In this document: positions 54,506 to 63,081 of the stretch, piece after piece
Numbering within the stretch: the first letter of the stretch is position 1
Layout: each line of letters opens with the position of its first letter
NCBI RefSeq assembly: GCF_004614235.1
Contig: NZ_SPVH01000006.1
Span: forward strand, 1,364,001 to 1,428,000
Direction: 5' to 3'
Source: Brevundimonas intermedia
GTDB taxonomy: Bacteria > Pseudomonadota > Alphaproteobacteria > Caulobacterales > Caulobacteraceae
Length of the DNA: 64,000 nucleotides
Notes under the pieces: generated by a model
What the model was told of the DNA's origin: nothing
Database searches by the model: none
The model's input: the letters and a program-made list of their open reading frames with translations, nothing else
Position numbers and translations under genes: made by a program

Positions 54506-55009
54506 ATGCGTCTGCCCCTGATCCCGCACCCGACCTCGCCCCATGCCGGGCTGACGCTGGAGGTCGAGGCGCGGCGGGCGGGGCGGGTGCTGAGCCTGGA
54601 ATATGTGCTGGCCGGGCCGGTCGAACGGGTGCTTTGGCCGCAGGCGGCGGCGCGGGTGCAGACGGACGGACTTTGGCAGGCGACCTGTTTCGAGGCGTTC
54701 GTGCGGACGGCGGGCGGCTATGTCGAATATAATCTGTCGCCGTCGGGGGCGTGGGCGGCCTATCGGTTCGACGGCTATCGCGAGGGGATGCGGGGGCTGG
54801 AGATCGCGCCGCCCTTCATCGTGACGCGGATGGCGCAGGGGCGGTTCGTGCTGACGGTCGATGTCGAACTGCCGGAGGATGCGGTCGCGGCGACAGGACT
54901 GACGGCGGTGATCGAGGGGTTAGATGGCGCGATCGCCTATTGGGCGCTGGGGCATCCTTCGGATAAGCCGGACTTTCATCATCCCGACTCGTTCGCGGCC
55001 GTGCTTTAG
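54506..55009 (+). CDS. DOMON-like domain protein (family 9 CBM-like)
   Basis: A 167 aa protein with a beta-sandwich. Its blocks include LEVEARRAGRVLSLEYVLAGPVERVLWP, WQATCFEAFVRTAGGYVEYNLSPSGAWAAYRFDGYR and the final YWALGHPSDKPDFHHPDSF, matching the DOMON-like family-9 carbohydrate-binding module group that binds carbohydrate or haem. No signal peptide. ATG at 54506 with GAAGG upstream is preferred over GTG at 54488. Function unknown. Its 3' end abuts a palindromic repeat. Confidence 0.78.
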   Translation: MRLPLIPHPTSPHAGLTLEVEARRAGRVLSLEYVLAGPVERVLWPQAAARVQTDGLWQATCFEAFVRTAGGYVEYNLSPSGAWAAYRFDGYREGMRGLEIAPPFIVTRMAQGRFVLTVDVELPEDAVAATGLTAVIEGLDGAIAYWALGHPSDKPDFHHPDSFAAVL

Positions 55010-55011
55010 GT

Positions 55012-55117
55012 CGTCATCCTAGGCCTTGTGCCTAGGAACCATACGCTGGATGTCAGCAGTTCTGCCCACGCCCCTAAACCGGGATTCTGGATCCTAGGCA
55101 CAAGGCCTAGGATGACG
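55012..55117. repeat. Palindromic repeat upstream of the NamZ-like gene
   Basis: A perfect 26 bp inverted repeat with arms from 55012 and to 55117 (core CATCCTAGGCCTTGTGCC / GGCACAAGGCCTAGGATG), separated by about 50 bp containing a short internal sequence. It lies directly after the DOMON gene's stop and before the DUF1343 gene. Same family as the element at 56426-56533. Confidence 0.88.
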
Positions 55118-55191
55118 GAGCAGGGGGGGCGGGAGTTGTAGCGGGTCTTGGCCTCGGGCATGGCTGTCGCGATGAGTCTCAGGAGCCCCGC

Positions 55192-56394
55192 ATGAACTTC
55201 GGTCTCGACCGCCTGCTGTCCGACGACGCCCTGCGGGCGCAGCTGAAGGGGCGGCGCGTGGCGTTGCTGGCGCATCCGGCCTCGGTGACCAAGGATCTGG
55301 GTCATGCGGTGGACGCGCTGGCCGCCTGTCCCGAAATCGCGCTGACCGCCGCCTTCGGGCCGCAGCACGGGATGAAGGGCGATCTGCAGGACAATATGAT
55401 GGAGAGCCCGGATTATCGCGATCCGGTGCACGGCTTCCCGGTCTTCAGCCTTTATGGCGAGGTGCGCCGGCCCAGGGACGAATGGATGGAGACGTTCGAT
55501 GTCGTCCTGATCGACCTGCAGGACCTGGGCTGCCGCATCTACACCTATGTGACGACGCTTCTGTATGTGCTGGAGGCGGCGGCGAAACACGGCAAGTCGG
55601 TGTGGGTGCTGGACCGGCCCAATCCGGCGGGGCGGCCGGTCGAGGGGCAGACGCTGAAGCCCGGCTGGGAGAGTTTCGTCGGGGCGGGGCCGATGCCGAT
55701 GCGGCACGGGATGACGATGGGCGAACTGGGCCTGTGGTTCATCGACCGGTTCAAGCTGGATGTGGATTACCGGGTGGTGGAGATGCAGGGCTGGGCGTCC
55801 GAGGCGGGGCCGGGCTTCGGCTGGCCGCTGGGCGAGCGGGCCTGGATCAACCCCAGCCCGAATGCGCCGAACCTGTCGATGGCGCGGGCCTATGCCGGCA
55901 CGGTGATGCTGGAAGGGGCGACCCTGTCGGAAGGCCGGGGCACGACCCGGCCGCTGGAACTGTTCGGGGCGCCCGACATCAATGCGCGAGCGGTGATCGC
56001 GGAGATGCACGCTCTGGCGCCGGAGTGGCTGGGCGGCTGTAGCTTACGCGACATGTGGTTCGAGCCGACCTTCCATAAGCATATCGGCCAGCTGTGCAGC
56101 GGGGTGCAGATCCATGTGGATCACCCCGGTTATGACCACGCCGCCTTCAAGCCGTGGCGGGTGCAGGCCCTGGGGTTCAAGGCTATCCGGCGGCTGTATC
56201 CCGACTACGACCTGTGGCGCGATTTTCCATACGAATATGCGTTCGGGAAACTGCCCATCGACGTGATCAATGGCGGACCGGGGCTGCGGGAATGGGTGGA
56301 CGACGCGGCGGCGGGGCCGGGCGATCTGGATGTGGCGACGCGGCCGGACGAGGCGGCGTGGGAAGAGGCGAGGCGAGGGTTCCTGCTGTATTGA
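55192..56394 (+). CDS. DUF1343 / NamZ-like exo-beta-N-acetylmuramidase
   Basis: A 400 aa protein of the DUF1343 family, members of which have recently been shown to be exo-N-acetylmuramidases (NamZ) in peptidoglycan recycling. Family blocks: RRVALLAHPASVT at the start, AAFGPQHGMKGDLQDNM, DVVLIDLQDLGCRIYTYV, WVLDRPNPAGR, and PLGERAWINPSPNAPNLSMARAYAGT. No signal peptide is visible, suggesting a cytoplasmic role in muropeptide breakdown. ATG at 55192 has AGGAG upstream. Flanked on both sides by copies of one palindromic repeat family. Confidence 0.85.
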   Translation: MNFGLDRLLSDDALRAQLKGRRVALLAHPASVTKDLGHAVDALAACPEIALTAAFGPQHGMKGDLQDNMMESPDYRDPVHGFPVFSLYGEVRRPRDEWMETFDVVLIDLQDLGCRIYTYVTTLLYVLEAAAKHGKSVWVLDRPNPAGRPVEGQTLKPGWESFVGAGPMPMRHGMTMGELGLWFIDRFKLDVDYRVVEMQGWASEAGPGFGWPLGERAWINPSPNAPNLSMARAYAGTVMLEGATLSEGRGTTRPLELFGAPDINARAVIAEMHALAPEWLGGCSLRDMWFEPTFHKHIGQLCSGVQIHVDHPGYDHAAFKPWRVQALGFKAIRRLYPDYDLWRDFPYEYAFGKLPIDVINGGPGLREWVDDAAAGPGDLDVATRPDEAAWEEARRGFLLY

Positions 56395-56425
56395 GGCACG
56401 GGGCTGACATTCAGCCCTCTAATCT

Positions 56426-56533
56426 CGTCATGCTCGCCCTTGTGGCGAGGATCCATACTCCCGGTTTTTCCCTTTCGTGACTTCTGTCCAACCACCGGGA
56501 GTCTGGATCCTTGGGACAAGCCCAAGGATGACG
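56426..56533. repeat. Palindromic repeat downstream of the NamZ-like gene
   Basis: Inverted arms CGTCATGCTCGCCCTTGTGGCG (from 56426) and GACAAGCCCAAGGATGACG (to 56533), with GGATCC at the inner edges and CCGG inside. The ends CGTCAT..GGATCC match the element at 55012-55117. Confidence 0.82.
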
Positions 56534-56586
56534 GCGAGTGTTGTGAGGACAGCGGATTCGATATAATCAAAATCTATGCTGCACCT

Positions 56587-56615
56587 GCAAATAAATGATT
56601 GGGCTTATTTATTGC
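56587..56615 (+). promoter_or_regulatory. AT-rich inverted repeat in the ahpC promoter region
   Basis: GCAAATAAAT (56587-56596) and ATTTATTGC (56607-56615) form an imperfect inverted repeat 50 bp before the ahpC start. It may be an operator or a promoter element. OxyR would be the expected regulator of ahpCF, but its consensus is not matched clearly. Confidence 0.35.
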
Positions 56616-56664
56616 GGTGCGGTAGGAACAGGGCCTCCCAACCACCCTGCATTGGATTTTCCGC

Positions 56665-57228
56665 ATGGCCCTGATCAACACGACCATCAAACCCTTCACG
56701 GCGGAGGCCTACAAGAACGGCAAGTTCCTGACGGTCACGGACGCCGATGTGGCGGGCAAGTGGGCGATCTTCTTCTTCTATCCGGCCGACTTCACCTTCG
56801 TGTGCCCGACCGAGCTGGAAGACCTGGCCGATCACTATGACGCGTTCCAGAAGCTGGGCGTCGAAATCTATTCGGTGTCGACCGACACCCACTTCTCGCA
56901 CAAGGCCTGGCACGACTCGTCGCCGGCCATCGGCAAGATCAACTACACCATGCTGGGCGACCCCTCGGGTCAGGTGACCAACAACTTCGACGCCATGCGT
57001 CCGGGCGTGGGCCTGGCCGACCGTTCGACCTTCCTGGTCGATCCGGACGGCGTGATCCAGTTCACCGAGACCACCTCGGAAGGCATCGGCCGCAACGCTG
57101 CCGAGCTGCTGCGCAAGGTGAAGGCCGCTCAGTATGTGCGCTCGCACCCGGGTGAAGTCTGCCCGGCCAAGTGGGAAGAAGGCGAAGCCACCCTGGCGCC
57201 GTCGCTCGACCTCGTCGGCAAGATCTAA
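56665..57228 (+). CDS. ahpC: Alkyl hydroperoxide reductase subunit C (typical 2-Cys peroxiredoxin)
   Basis: A 187 aa peroxidase that reduces hydrogen peroxide and organic peroxides. The peroxidatic Cys47 is in [12 protein letters not shown] and the resolving Cys166 in [10 protein letters not shown]. The GADFTF-like and FVLNPxG-type blocks are intact. It is recharged by AhpF, encoded 140 bp downstream on the same strand. ATG at 56665. Probably induced by peroxide stress. Confidence 0.97.
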   Translation: MALINTTIKPFTAEAYKNGKFLTVTDADVAGKWAIFFFYPADFTFVCPTELEDLADHYDAFQKLGVEIYSVSTDTHFSHKAWHDSSPAIGKINYTMLGDPSGQVTNNFDAMRPGVGLADRSTFLVDPDGVIQFTETTSEGIGRNAAELLRKVKAAQYVRSHPGEVCPAKWEEGEATLAPSLDLVGKI

Positions 57229-57253
57229 GACTGACGCCTATCGGGCGCCTATC

Positions 57254-57277
57254 GGGTCCGGCCTTCGGGTCGGACCC
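57254..57277 (+). terminator. Small hairpin between ahpC and ahpF
   Basis: GGGTCCG (57254-57260) and CGGACCC (57271-57277) form a short stem with no T-run. It may lower ahpF expression relative to ahpC by partial termination or mRNA end protection. Confidence 0.35.
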
Positions 57278-57367
57278 ACCCGGCCTGAGAGCCGGACGCT
57301 ATCGCGCCATGCCTCGCCAGGATCGGCTCGAAGGCGGCGCGCCACCCTGACATTCGAGGACTGCCCC

Positions 57368-58963
57368 ATGCTGGACGCCAATCTGAAATCTCAGCTTGAG
57401 GGCTACCTCAAGAACATCGTCCATCCGGTCGAACTGGTCGCCTCGCTGGGCGCCGGGCCCAAGTCTATCGAGCTGAAGACCCTGCTGGAGGAGATCGTCT
57501 CGGTCTCGCACGGCAAGGTCGAGATGGGCCGCGACTATGACGACGAGCGCCAGCCCAGCTTCCTGATCCGCAGGAAGGGCACGGACATCGGCGTGCGGTT
57601 CGCCGGCATTCCGCTGGGCCACGAGTTCACCTCGCTGGTGCTGGCCCTGCTGCACGTCGGCGGCCATCCGTCCAAGGCGGCGCAGGAACTGATCCAGCAG
57701 GTCAAGGACCTGGACGGCGACTATGTGTTCGAGACCTATTTCTCGCTGTCGTGCCAGAACTGCCCAGACGTGGTGCAGGCGCTGAACCTGATGAGCGTGC
57801 TGAACCCCCGTATCAAACACGTCGCCATCGAAGGCGGCCTGTTCAAGGACGAGGTGGACGCGCGCAAGATCATGGCCGTGCCGACGGTCTTCCTGAATGG
57901 CGAACTGTTCGGCCAGGGCCGGATGGAGCTGGGGCAGATCGTCGCCAAGATCGACAGCGGCGCCGAGGCGCGCGCCGCCGAGCGGCTGAAGGCCAAGGAC
58001 CCGTTCGACGTCCTGGTGATCGGTGGCGGCCCCGCCGGGGCGGCGGCCGCCATCTATACGGCGCGCAAGGGCATCCGCACCGGGATCGCGGCCGAACGAT
58101 TCGGCGGCCAGGTGCTGGACACCATGGCGATCGAGAACTTCATTTCAGTGCCGCATACCGAAGGCCCGAAACTGGCCGCCCATCTGGAACAGCATGTCCG
58201 CGAATATGAGGTGGACCTGATGAACCTGCAGAAGGCGGCCAAGCTGGTGCCGGCCAAGGTTCGGGGCGGGCTGCACGAGGTGGTGCTGGAGAACGGCGCG
58301 TCGCTGAAATCGCGGACCGTCATCCTGGCCACCGGCGCGCGCTGGCGGCAGATGAACGTGCCAGGCGAGGAGCAGTACAAGAACAAGGGCGTGGCCTATT
58401 GCCCGCACTGCGACGGGCCGCTGTTCAAGGGCAAGCGGGTCGCGGTGATCGGCGGCGGCAACTCGGGCGTCGAAGCGGCCATCGATCTGGCGGGCATCGT
58501 GGCCCATGTGACCCTGATCGAATACGACAGCGAACTGCGGGCCGATGCGGTGCTGCAACGCAAGCTGGCGACCCTGCCGAACGTGCGGATCGTCACCTCG
58601 GCCCTGACGACCCAGGTGCATGGCGACGGCGAGAAGGTGACGGGGCTGTCCTACAAGGACCGCAACTCCGACGCCCATCACGACGTCGATCTGGAAGGCA
58701 TCTTCGTCCAGATCGGCCTTGTGCCGAACACCGAATGGCTGAAAGGCGCCGTGGGCCTGACGCCGCGCGGCGAGATCGAGGTGGATCACCGCGGCGAGAC
58801 CTCGCAGCCCGGCATCTTCGGCGCCGGCGACGTGACGACCGTGCCCTACAAGCAGATCGTGGTGGCGATGGGCGAGGGCTCCAAGGCGGGGCTGGCGGCC
58901 TTCGACTACATGATCCGCACCGTGCCGGCGGAACAGGCGGTCGAGGCTGTAGAGGCGGCGTAA
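57368..58963 (+). CDS. ahpF: Alkyl hydroperoxide reductase subunit F
   Basis: A 531 aa FAD-containing NADH:peroxiredoxin reductase. The N-terminal thioredoxin-like fold contains Cys129/Cys132 (SCQNC). The FAD domain has GGGPAG near residue 219, and the thioredoxin-reductase-type disulfide CPHC is at residues 345-348. [15 protein letters not shown] and FGAGDVTT are the NADH and FAD-interface motifs. It regenerates AhpC. ATG at 57368 gives family length; the longer open frame begins in ahpC and is a shadow. Confidence 0.96.
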   Translation: MLDANLKSQLEGYLKNIVHPVELVASLGAGPKSIELKTLLEEIVSVSHGKVEMGRDYDDERQPSFLIRRKGTDIGVRFAGIPLGHEFTSLVLALLHVGGHPSKAAQELIQQVKDLDGDYVFETYFSLSCQNCPDVVQALNLMSVLNPRIKHVAIEGGLFKDEVDARKIMAVPTVFLNGELFGQGRMELGQIVAKIDSGAEARAAERLKAKDPFDVLVIGGGPAGAAAAIYTARKGIRTGIAAERFGGQVLDTMAIENFISVPHTEGPKLAAHLEQHVREYEVDLMNLQKAAKLVPAKVRGGLHEVVLENGASLKSRTVILATGARWRQMNVPGEEQYKNKGVAYCPHCDGPLFKGKRVAVIGGGNSGVEAAIDLAGIVAHVTLIEYDSELRADAVLQRKLATLPNVRIVTSALTTQVHGDGEKVTGLSYKDRNSDAHHDVDLEGIFVQIGLVPNTEWLKGAVGLTPRGEIEVDHRGETSQPGIFGAGDVTTVPYKQIVVAMGEGSKAGLAAFDYMIRTVPAEQAVEAVEAA

Positions 58964-58964
58964 T

Positions 58965-59282
58965 CTATCCGGGCCGTGCGAACCCGCGTCTCACGGCCCG
59001 CACGATCTCGACCAAGATCGCCCAGGCCAGGGTGACGACGAAATAGACCCAGCGCACCGCGAGCACGATCACTAACGGAACCGCCCACAGCACAGCCCAG
59101 ACGTAATAGGGCAGGTCGGAATGGGTGATGGCCCGCAGGATCAGGGCGACCACGAACATCGGCAGGGTCAGCAGCAGATAAGGCTTGATCGGAAGGCGGC
59201 CGATTGAGCGGCCCAGCTTTCCCATCTTGCTGGATGATGTCGACGTTTCGGGCGTTTGCTGAGGGCCAGTCCTCTGCGTCAT
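58965..59282 (-). CDS. Small membrane protein of unknown function
   Basis: A 105 aa protein. The N-terminus is polar and Thr/Gln/Ser-rich, followed by two hydrophobic segments: YLLLTLPMFVVALILRAIT and YVWAVLWAVPLVIVLAVRWVYFVVTLAWAILVEIV. There are basic tails (RAVRRGFARPG). I do not recognise the family. ATG at 59282 overlaps the chrA stop by 4 bp (ATGA), so it is translationally coupled to chrA and may assist the chromate transporter. No homologue can be named. Confidence 0.65.
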   Translation of the reverse strand: MTQRTGPQQTPETSTSSSKMGKLGRSIGRLPIKPYLLLTLPMFVVALILRAITHSDLPYYVWAVLWAVPLVIVLAVRWVYFVVTLAWAILVEIVRAVRRGFARPG

Positions 59283-60478
59283 CGGAACAGCGCCCATCCT
59301 GCGAGTGCCGACAGGGCCAGGACTAAGGCTGCGGCGTAACGGCTCTTCCAGAACCACACCGCCGCCAAGGCCGCCGCAAAGATCAATAGCGCGATCGGGA
59401 TCGAGGGTGCGCGCTGCAGCGTCGTCAGTCCCAGTTGAAGGCTGGTGGCCGCAATGATGCCGACGACGGCGGCGGCGACCCCGGCCAGCACCCGGTGAAG
59501 GCGTTCGTCGGCGACGACCGCCTCCAGCCGCTCGTAGAAGATCATCGAAAAGGCGAAGGCGGGCAGGAAGACGCCGACCGTCATCGCCAGGGCACCCATC
59601 CACCCGCCCGCGACGAAGCCGACGAAGGTGCAGAAGATCACCAGCGGCGCCGGAATGACGCCGGCGAAGGCCAGGCCGTCCAGGAAGGTCCCGTCGTCGA
59701 TAAGGCCGCGTCCGACGGTATCCGCGCGGACATAGGGAATGGCGGTATAGGCGCCGCCGAAGGTCAGGAGACCGGCCTTCAATCCGGTCCACAGCATGGC
59801 CCATGCGGTCGGATCGGCGGATGGCGCGGCGCCGTGCGCGTCCGTTGGGTTCGCAAAGAGGTGAAGCGCCACGGCGGCGGCAAGCGCGATCGCCATGACG
59901 ACGAGGGCGGGGATGCGCCGTCCGGCCTTGATGAAGGCATAGGCTGCGCCGCCGGCGATCAGCACGATCCAGAAGCCGGTCTCCGCCAGGGTGGCGACGA
60001 ACCCGATCACGGCGACGGCCCACAGCCAGCGATCCTCAAGGATATGCGCGCCGATCTTGTGCACCGCGCGCATCACGACCGCCACGACCGCAGACTGCAC
60101 GCCCAGGAAGGCGCCGGCCAGAAGGCCCATGACCGGGGTCAGCGACACATAGGCCCAGCCGATGCTCAGCATGATCAGGAAGCCCGGCAACATGAAACCG
60201 AGGCCCGCCAGCAGGCCGCCGATCCGGCCCTTGGCGCGCATGCCCAGATGCACGCACAACTCGTGCGCCTCGGGTCCCGGAAGGACCTGAAGGACAGCCA
60301 GCAGCCGATTGAAATGGGCGCTGGAAATCCAGCCTTCCTGGTCCACCAGATCGCGGCGGATCATGGCGATCTGCGCCACCGGCCCGCCGAAGGCCAGAAG
60401 GCCGAAGCGAAGGAAGCGGAGAAACAGGGCTGCGTAGGAGAGGTGGGGAGGGGAGGGCTCTTGGTCGAGGCTCGTCAC
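59279..60478 (-). CDS. chrA: Chromate transporter ChrA
   Basis: A 399 aa permease with two CHR domains, each with the FGGP/FGG motif: LRFGLLAFGGPVAQIAMI near the N-terminus and LLTFGGAYTAIPYVR in the second half. PGPEAHELCVHLG is the conserved loop. It exports chromate. GTG at 60478. The last codons overlap the start of a small membrane protein. No chrB-type regulator is adjacent. Confidence 0.92.
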   Translation of the reverse strand: MTSLDQEPSPPHLSYAALFLRFLRFGLLAFGGPVAQIAMIRRDLVDQEGWISSAHFNRLLAVLQVLPGPEAHELCVHLGMRAKGRIGGLLAGLGFMLPGFLIMLSIGWAYVSLTPVMGLLAGAFLGVQSAVVAVVMRAVHKIGAHILEDRWLWAVAVIGFVATLAETGFWIVLIAGGAAYAFIKAGRRIPALVVMAIALAAAVALHLFANPTDAHGAAPSADPTAWAMLWTGLKAGLLTFGGAYTAIPYVRADTVGRGLIDDGTFLDGLAFAGVIPAPLVIFCTFVGFVAGGWMGALAMTVGVFLPAFAFSMIFYERLEAVVADERLHRVLAGVAAAVVGIIAATSLQLGLTTLQRAPSIPIALLIFAAALAAVWFWKSRYAAALVLALSALAGWALFR

Positions 60479-60634
60479 AGGCCATGCTCCAGTTCACGCC
60501 TGGCGGCGTGGGAAAAGGAGCGGAGCTTGGACGCCAAGGCGTCTGATCGGGCGTCCGCACGGCCCGTTCAGGCAGCCTAATGCCGATCCCAGCCTGTTCC
60601 AAGCGTCGTCTGCATCAGGCCGCCTCCGCGCCGG

Positions 60635-61042
60635 TTACGCCGTCTGCGGGATGCGTGCGATCACCTTGATCTCGAAGTCGAAGCCGGCGAGCCAGTTTAC
60701 GCCGACCGCCGTCCAGTTCGGGTAGGGGGCCGAGGGAAAGGCGCGCGCCTTTGCGGCCATGACGGTGTCGAACTGTTTTTCAGGATCGGTATGGAAGGTG
60801 GTGACATCGACGATGTCGTCCAGGCCCGCCCCGGCCGCCGCCAGTACGGCTGTCAGATTGTCGAAGGCCAACTGGACCTGGGCGGCGAAATCCGGCTCGG
60901 GCGAGCCATCCTCGCGGCTGCCGACCTGGCCGGAAACGAACAGCAGGTCGCCGGAGCGGATGGCGGCGGAATATCCATTGATGTCGTAGAGGGCCTGACG
61001 GCCGGCAGGGAAGACGGCGTCTCGGGTGGTTGCGGCGGTCAT
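60635..61042 (-). CDS. RidA/YjgF-type protein
   Basis: A 135 aa Rid-family protein: RSGDLLFVSGQVG, VQLAFDNLTAVLAAAGAGLDDIVDVTTFH, and a C-terminal NWTAVGVNWLAGFDFEIKVIARI. Rid proteins deaminate reactive enamines/imines. The Arg of archetypal RidA (R.A/xVxxL) is not evident here (IKVIARIP), so subgroup is uncertain. ATG at 61042. Divergent from the tetR gene with three palindromes between, so probably its target gene. Confidence 0.87.
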   Translation of the reverse strand: MTAATTRDAVFPAGRQALYDINGYSAAIRSGDLLFVSGQVGSREDGSPEPDFAAQVQLAFDNLTAVLAAAGAGLDDIVDVTTFHTDPEKQFDTVMAAKARAFPSAPYPNWTAVGVNWLAGFDFEIKVIARIPQTA

Positions 61043-61082
61043 AGGCAGTCCTTGGTTTTCATATCCACGGCGCGGCGTTGAT

Positions 61083-61150
61083 ATACGCTGCGTATGTTAT
61101 TAGATCGGACGATACGTCACGTATGTCAAATTAACATACGGACCGTATGT
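61083..61150. promoter_or_regulatory. Three palindromic operators between ridA-like and tetR genes
   Basis: Three palindromes share half-site ATACG/CGTAT: ATACGC-T-GCGTAT (61083-61095), ATACG-TCA-CGTAT (61112-61124) and ACATACGG-A-CCGTATGT (61134-61150, perfect). Centres are 29 and 24 bp apart, in the 124 bp between divergent starts. This is the classical layout of a TetR-type autoregulated divergent promoter. Confidence 0.8.
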
Positions 61151-61166
61151 AAACACGGAGTTGGAT

Positions 61167-61751
61167 TTGGCGACGCGATCCGAGAAGGTCGAGGAAACAA
61201 AGGCGCGGCTTGTCGCAGCGGCTCGCCAGGCCTTTGCGACCCAGGGCTATGCCGCAGCGTCGATGGACGATCTGACCGCCGAGGCCGGACTGACGCGCGG
61301 CGCGCTCTATCATAATTTTGGCGACAAGAAGGGCCTGCTGCAGGCGGTGATCGACCAGATCGACGCGGAGATGCTGGTGCGGATGGGCGCGGCGGGCGAG
61401 GGGCTGTCGCCCTGGGACGCCTTCGTCGCCGAGGGCGTCGCCTATATCGAAATGTCGCTGGAGCCGGAAATCCAGCGCATCATGCTGCTGGACGGGCCGG
61501 CGGTGCTGGGCGATCCCTCGCGGTGGCCCAATCAGACGGCGTGCCTGCGCACCACCACCCTGATGATCCAGACGCTGATCGACGATGGACTCGTCAAGCC
61601 GATGAATGCGGAGGCCGCAGCCCATCTGGTGAACGGCGCCGCCCTGAACGCCGCCCTCTGGGTGGCGGCGGCCGATGAACCGGAAAGGGTCTTTGAAAGC
61701 GCCGTAGACGCTTTCCGGCATCTTGTCGGAGGGCTGTTGCGGCGGGTTTGA
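61167..61751 (+). CDS. TetR family transcriptional regulator
   Basis: A 194 aa repressor. The N-terminal HTH is clear: KARLVAAARQAFATQGYAAASMDDLTAEAGLTRGALYHNFGDKKGLLQAVI. The C-terminal domain binds an unknown ligand (TetR_C type with MLLDGPAVLGDPSRW). Start is TTG at 61167 with GGAG at 61157-61160; a TTG six bases earlier would have no spacing to the ribosome site. It probably represses itself and the ridA-like gene through the three palindromes. Confidence 0.93.
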   Translation: MATRSEKVEETKARLVAAARQAFATQGYAAASMDDLTAEAGLTRGALYHNFGDKKGLLQAVIDQIDAEMLVRMGAAGEGLSPWDAFVAEGVAYIEMSLEPEIQRIMLLDGPAVLGDPSRWPNQTACLRTTTLMIQTLIDDGLVKPMNAEAAAHLVNGAALNAALWVAAADEPERVFESAVDAFRHLVGGLLRRV

Positions 61752-61790
61752 GGCTCAGACCGGCTTTCGCGGCCTGAACCCAAACCCTGG

Positions 61791-62441
61791 TCAGGCCGGC
61801 TTTTCTTCCAGACGCTTGTCCAGATAGGCGCCGACGCGGCGATCGACCGCGCTCATGTGGTCCTGCCAGAAGTGGCTCGCGCCCTCTTCCAGTTCGTAGT
61901 CGATGATGATGCCCTTTTGGGTGCGCAGCTTGTTGACCACGCGCTCGACCTCGACCGGCGGCACGACGGTGTCGGCGGTGCCATGCAGGAACAGGCCGGA
62001 GGCCGGGCAGGGGGCCAGGAAGCTGAAATCATACATGTTCGACGGCGGCGAGACCGAGATGAAGCCATCCGTCTCGGGGCGGCGCATCAGAAGCTGCATA
62101 CCGATATAGGCGCCGAACTGATAACCGCCGACCCAGGTCTGGCTGGCGCCGGGATTGTTCGTCTGAAGCCAGTCGAGGGCCGTGGCGGCGTCAGCCAGTT
62201 CGCCGATGCCCGAATCGAATTCGCCCTGCGACTTGCCGACGCCGCGCGAGTTGTAGCGCAAGGTGGCGAAGCCACGCTGCTGGAACAGCTGGTGCAGGGT
62301 GACTGTCACCGGGTTGTTCATATGCCCGCCCGCCTTGGGGTGCGGGTGCAGGATCAGGGCGATCGGTGCGTTCGGGCGCTTGCCCGGGGAATAGCGGCCT
62401 TCGATGCGACCGGAGGCGCCGGGCAGGATGACTTCAGGCAT
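61791..62441 (-). CDS. Alpha/beta-hydrolase-fold protein without the nucleophile serine
   Basis: A 216 aa cytosolic protein of the COG2945-type hydrolase group: LILHPHPKAGGHMNNPVTVTLHQLF, LRYNSRGVGKSQGEFD, WVGGYQFGAYIGMQLLMRRPE, LFLHGTADTVVPP and EEGASHFW. The elbow that should be G-x-S-x-G reads G-Y-Q108-F-G; codon CAG is unambiguous. The Asp in GTADT and the His in ASHFW remain. Thus a scaffold or altered activity rather than a normal esterase is expected. ATG at 62441. Divergent from iscR. Confidence 0.85.
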   Translation of the reverse strand: MPEVILPGASGRIEGRYSPGKRPNAPIALILHPHPKAGGHMNNPVTVTLHQLFQQRGFATLRYNSRGVGKSQGEFDSGIGELADAATALDWLQTNNPGASQTWVGGYQFGAYIGMQLLMRRPETDGFISVSPPSNMYDFSFLAPCPASGLFLHGTADTVVPPVEVERVVNKLRTQKGIIIDYELEEGASHFWQDHMSAVDRRVGAYLDKRLEEKPA

Positions 62442-62488
62442 AGGGGCTCTGGAATCCGTTCAACTGTCATTTCGCGAGTGCGTAATAC

Positions 62489-62518
62489 TTGACCGCAGAG
62501 GTAGGACTTTCTAAGTCC
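62489..62518 (+). promoter_or_regulatory. iscR promoter and possible IscR site
   Basis: TTGACC (62489-62494) fits a -35 box, embedded in ATACTTGACC, which matches the left half of the IscR type 1 site. A second element, palindrome GGACTT-TCT-AAGTCC (62504-62518), follows at the expected -10 region. Autorepression of the Fe-S operon is inferred. Confidence 0.45.
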
Positions 62519-62598
62519 CACGCAAGCGGGCCGCCTTTGCGAAGGCGCGGGTTCTAGCACAAGAGCCCCGAAAAGCGCGCAATTTTTGAGGCTCCAAT

Positions 62599-63081
62599 AT
62601 GCGTCTGTCGACCAAGGGACGATACGCCGTGATGGCGATGGCCGATCTGGCCAAGAACGGACGCGGCGAGAGCGGCGAAATCCGGGCAGTTTCGCTGGCC
62701 GAGATCGCCGCGCGCCAGGAGATTTCGCTGAGCTATCTGGAGCAGTTATTCGCCCGGTTGCGCAAGAGTGAGCTGGTCAAGAGCGTGCGTGGACCCGGTG
62801 GCGGCTATCGCCTGGCCAAGGCTGCGCACGAGACGGTGGTGGCCGAGATCGTGCTGGCGGTGGACGAGCCGATCCGCGCGACGCGCTGTGTGGCGCACGG
62901 GTCGCCCAAGGGCTGCATGCTGGCCGGCGAACGCTGCATTACCCACAATCTGTGGGAAGACCTGGGCGACGAGATCCATCGCTATCTGGCCGGGGTGTCG
63001 CTGGAGGATGTGGTGATGAACCGCACGGGCCAGCGTCGCCGCAATGTCGAACATCCGCAAGCCGTCGGGGTGGCGGCATGA
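62599..63081 (+). CDS. iscR: Rrf2 family Fe-S cluster regulator IscR
   Basis: A 160 aa regulator with an N-terminal winged helix (MRLSTKGRYAVMAMADLAKN, ISLSYLEQLFARLRKSELVKSVRGPGGGYRL) and the cluster-binding cysteines Cys97, Cys106 and Cys113 in RCVAHGSPKGCMLAGERC, with His116 three residues later. It binds [2Fe-2S] and controls Fe-S biogenesis. ATG at 62599. The next gene (cysteine desulfurase) overlaps its stop codon by 4 bp. Confidence 0.96.
   Translation: MRLSTKGRYAVMAMADLAKNGRGESGEIRAVSLAEIAARQEISLSYLEQLFARLRKSELVKSVRGPGGGYRLAKAAHETVVAEIVLAVDEPIRATRCVAHGSPKGCMLAGERCITHNLWEDLGDEIHRYLAGVSLEDVVMNRTGQRRRNVEHPQAVGVAA

Noticed and set aside
57134-57367. Extended N-terminus of ahpF starting in ahpC
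   Set aside because: The residues are out of frame with ahpC and have no AhpF similarity; ATG at 57368 gives family length.
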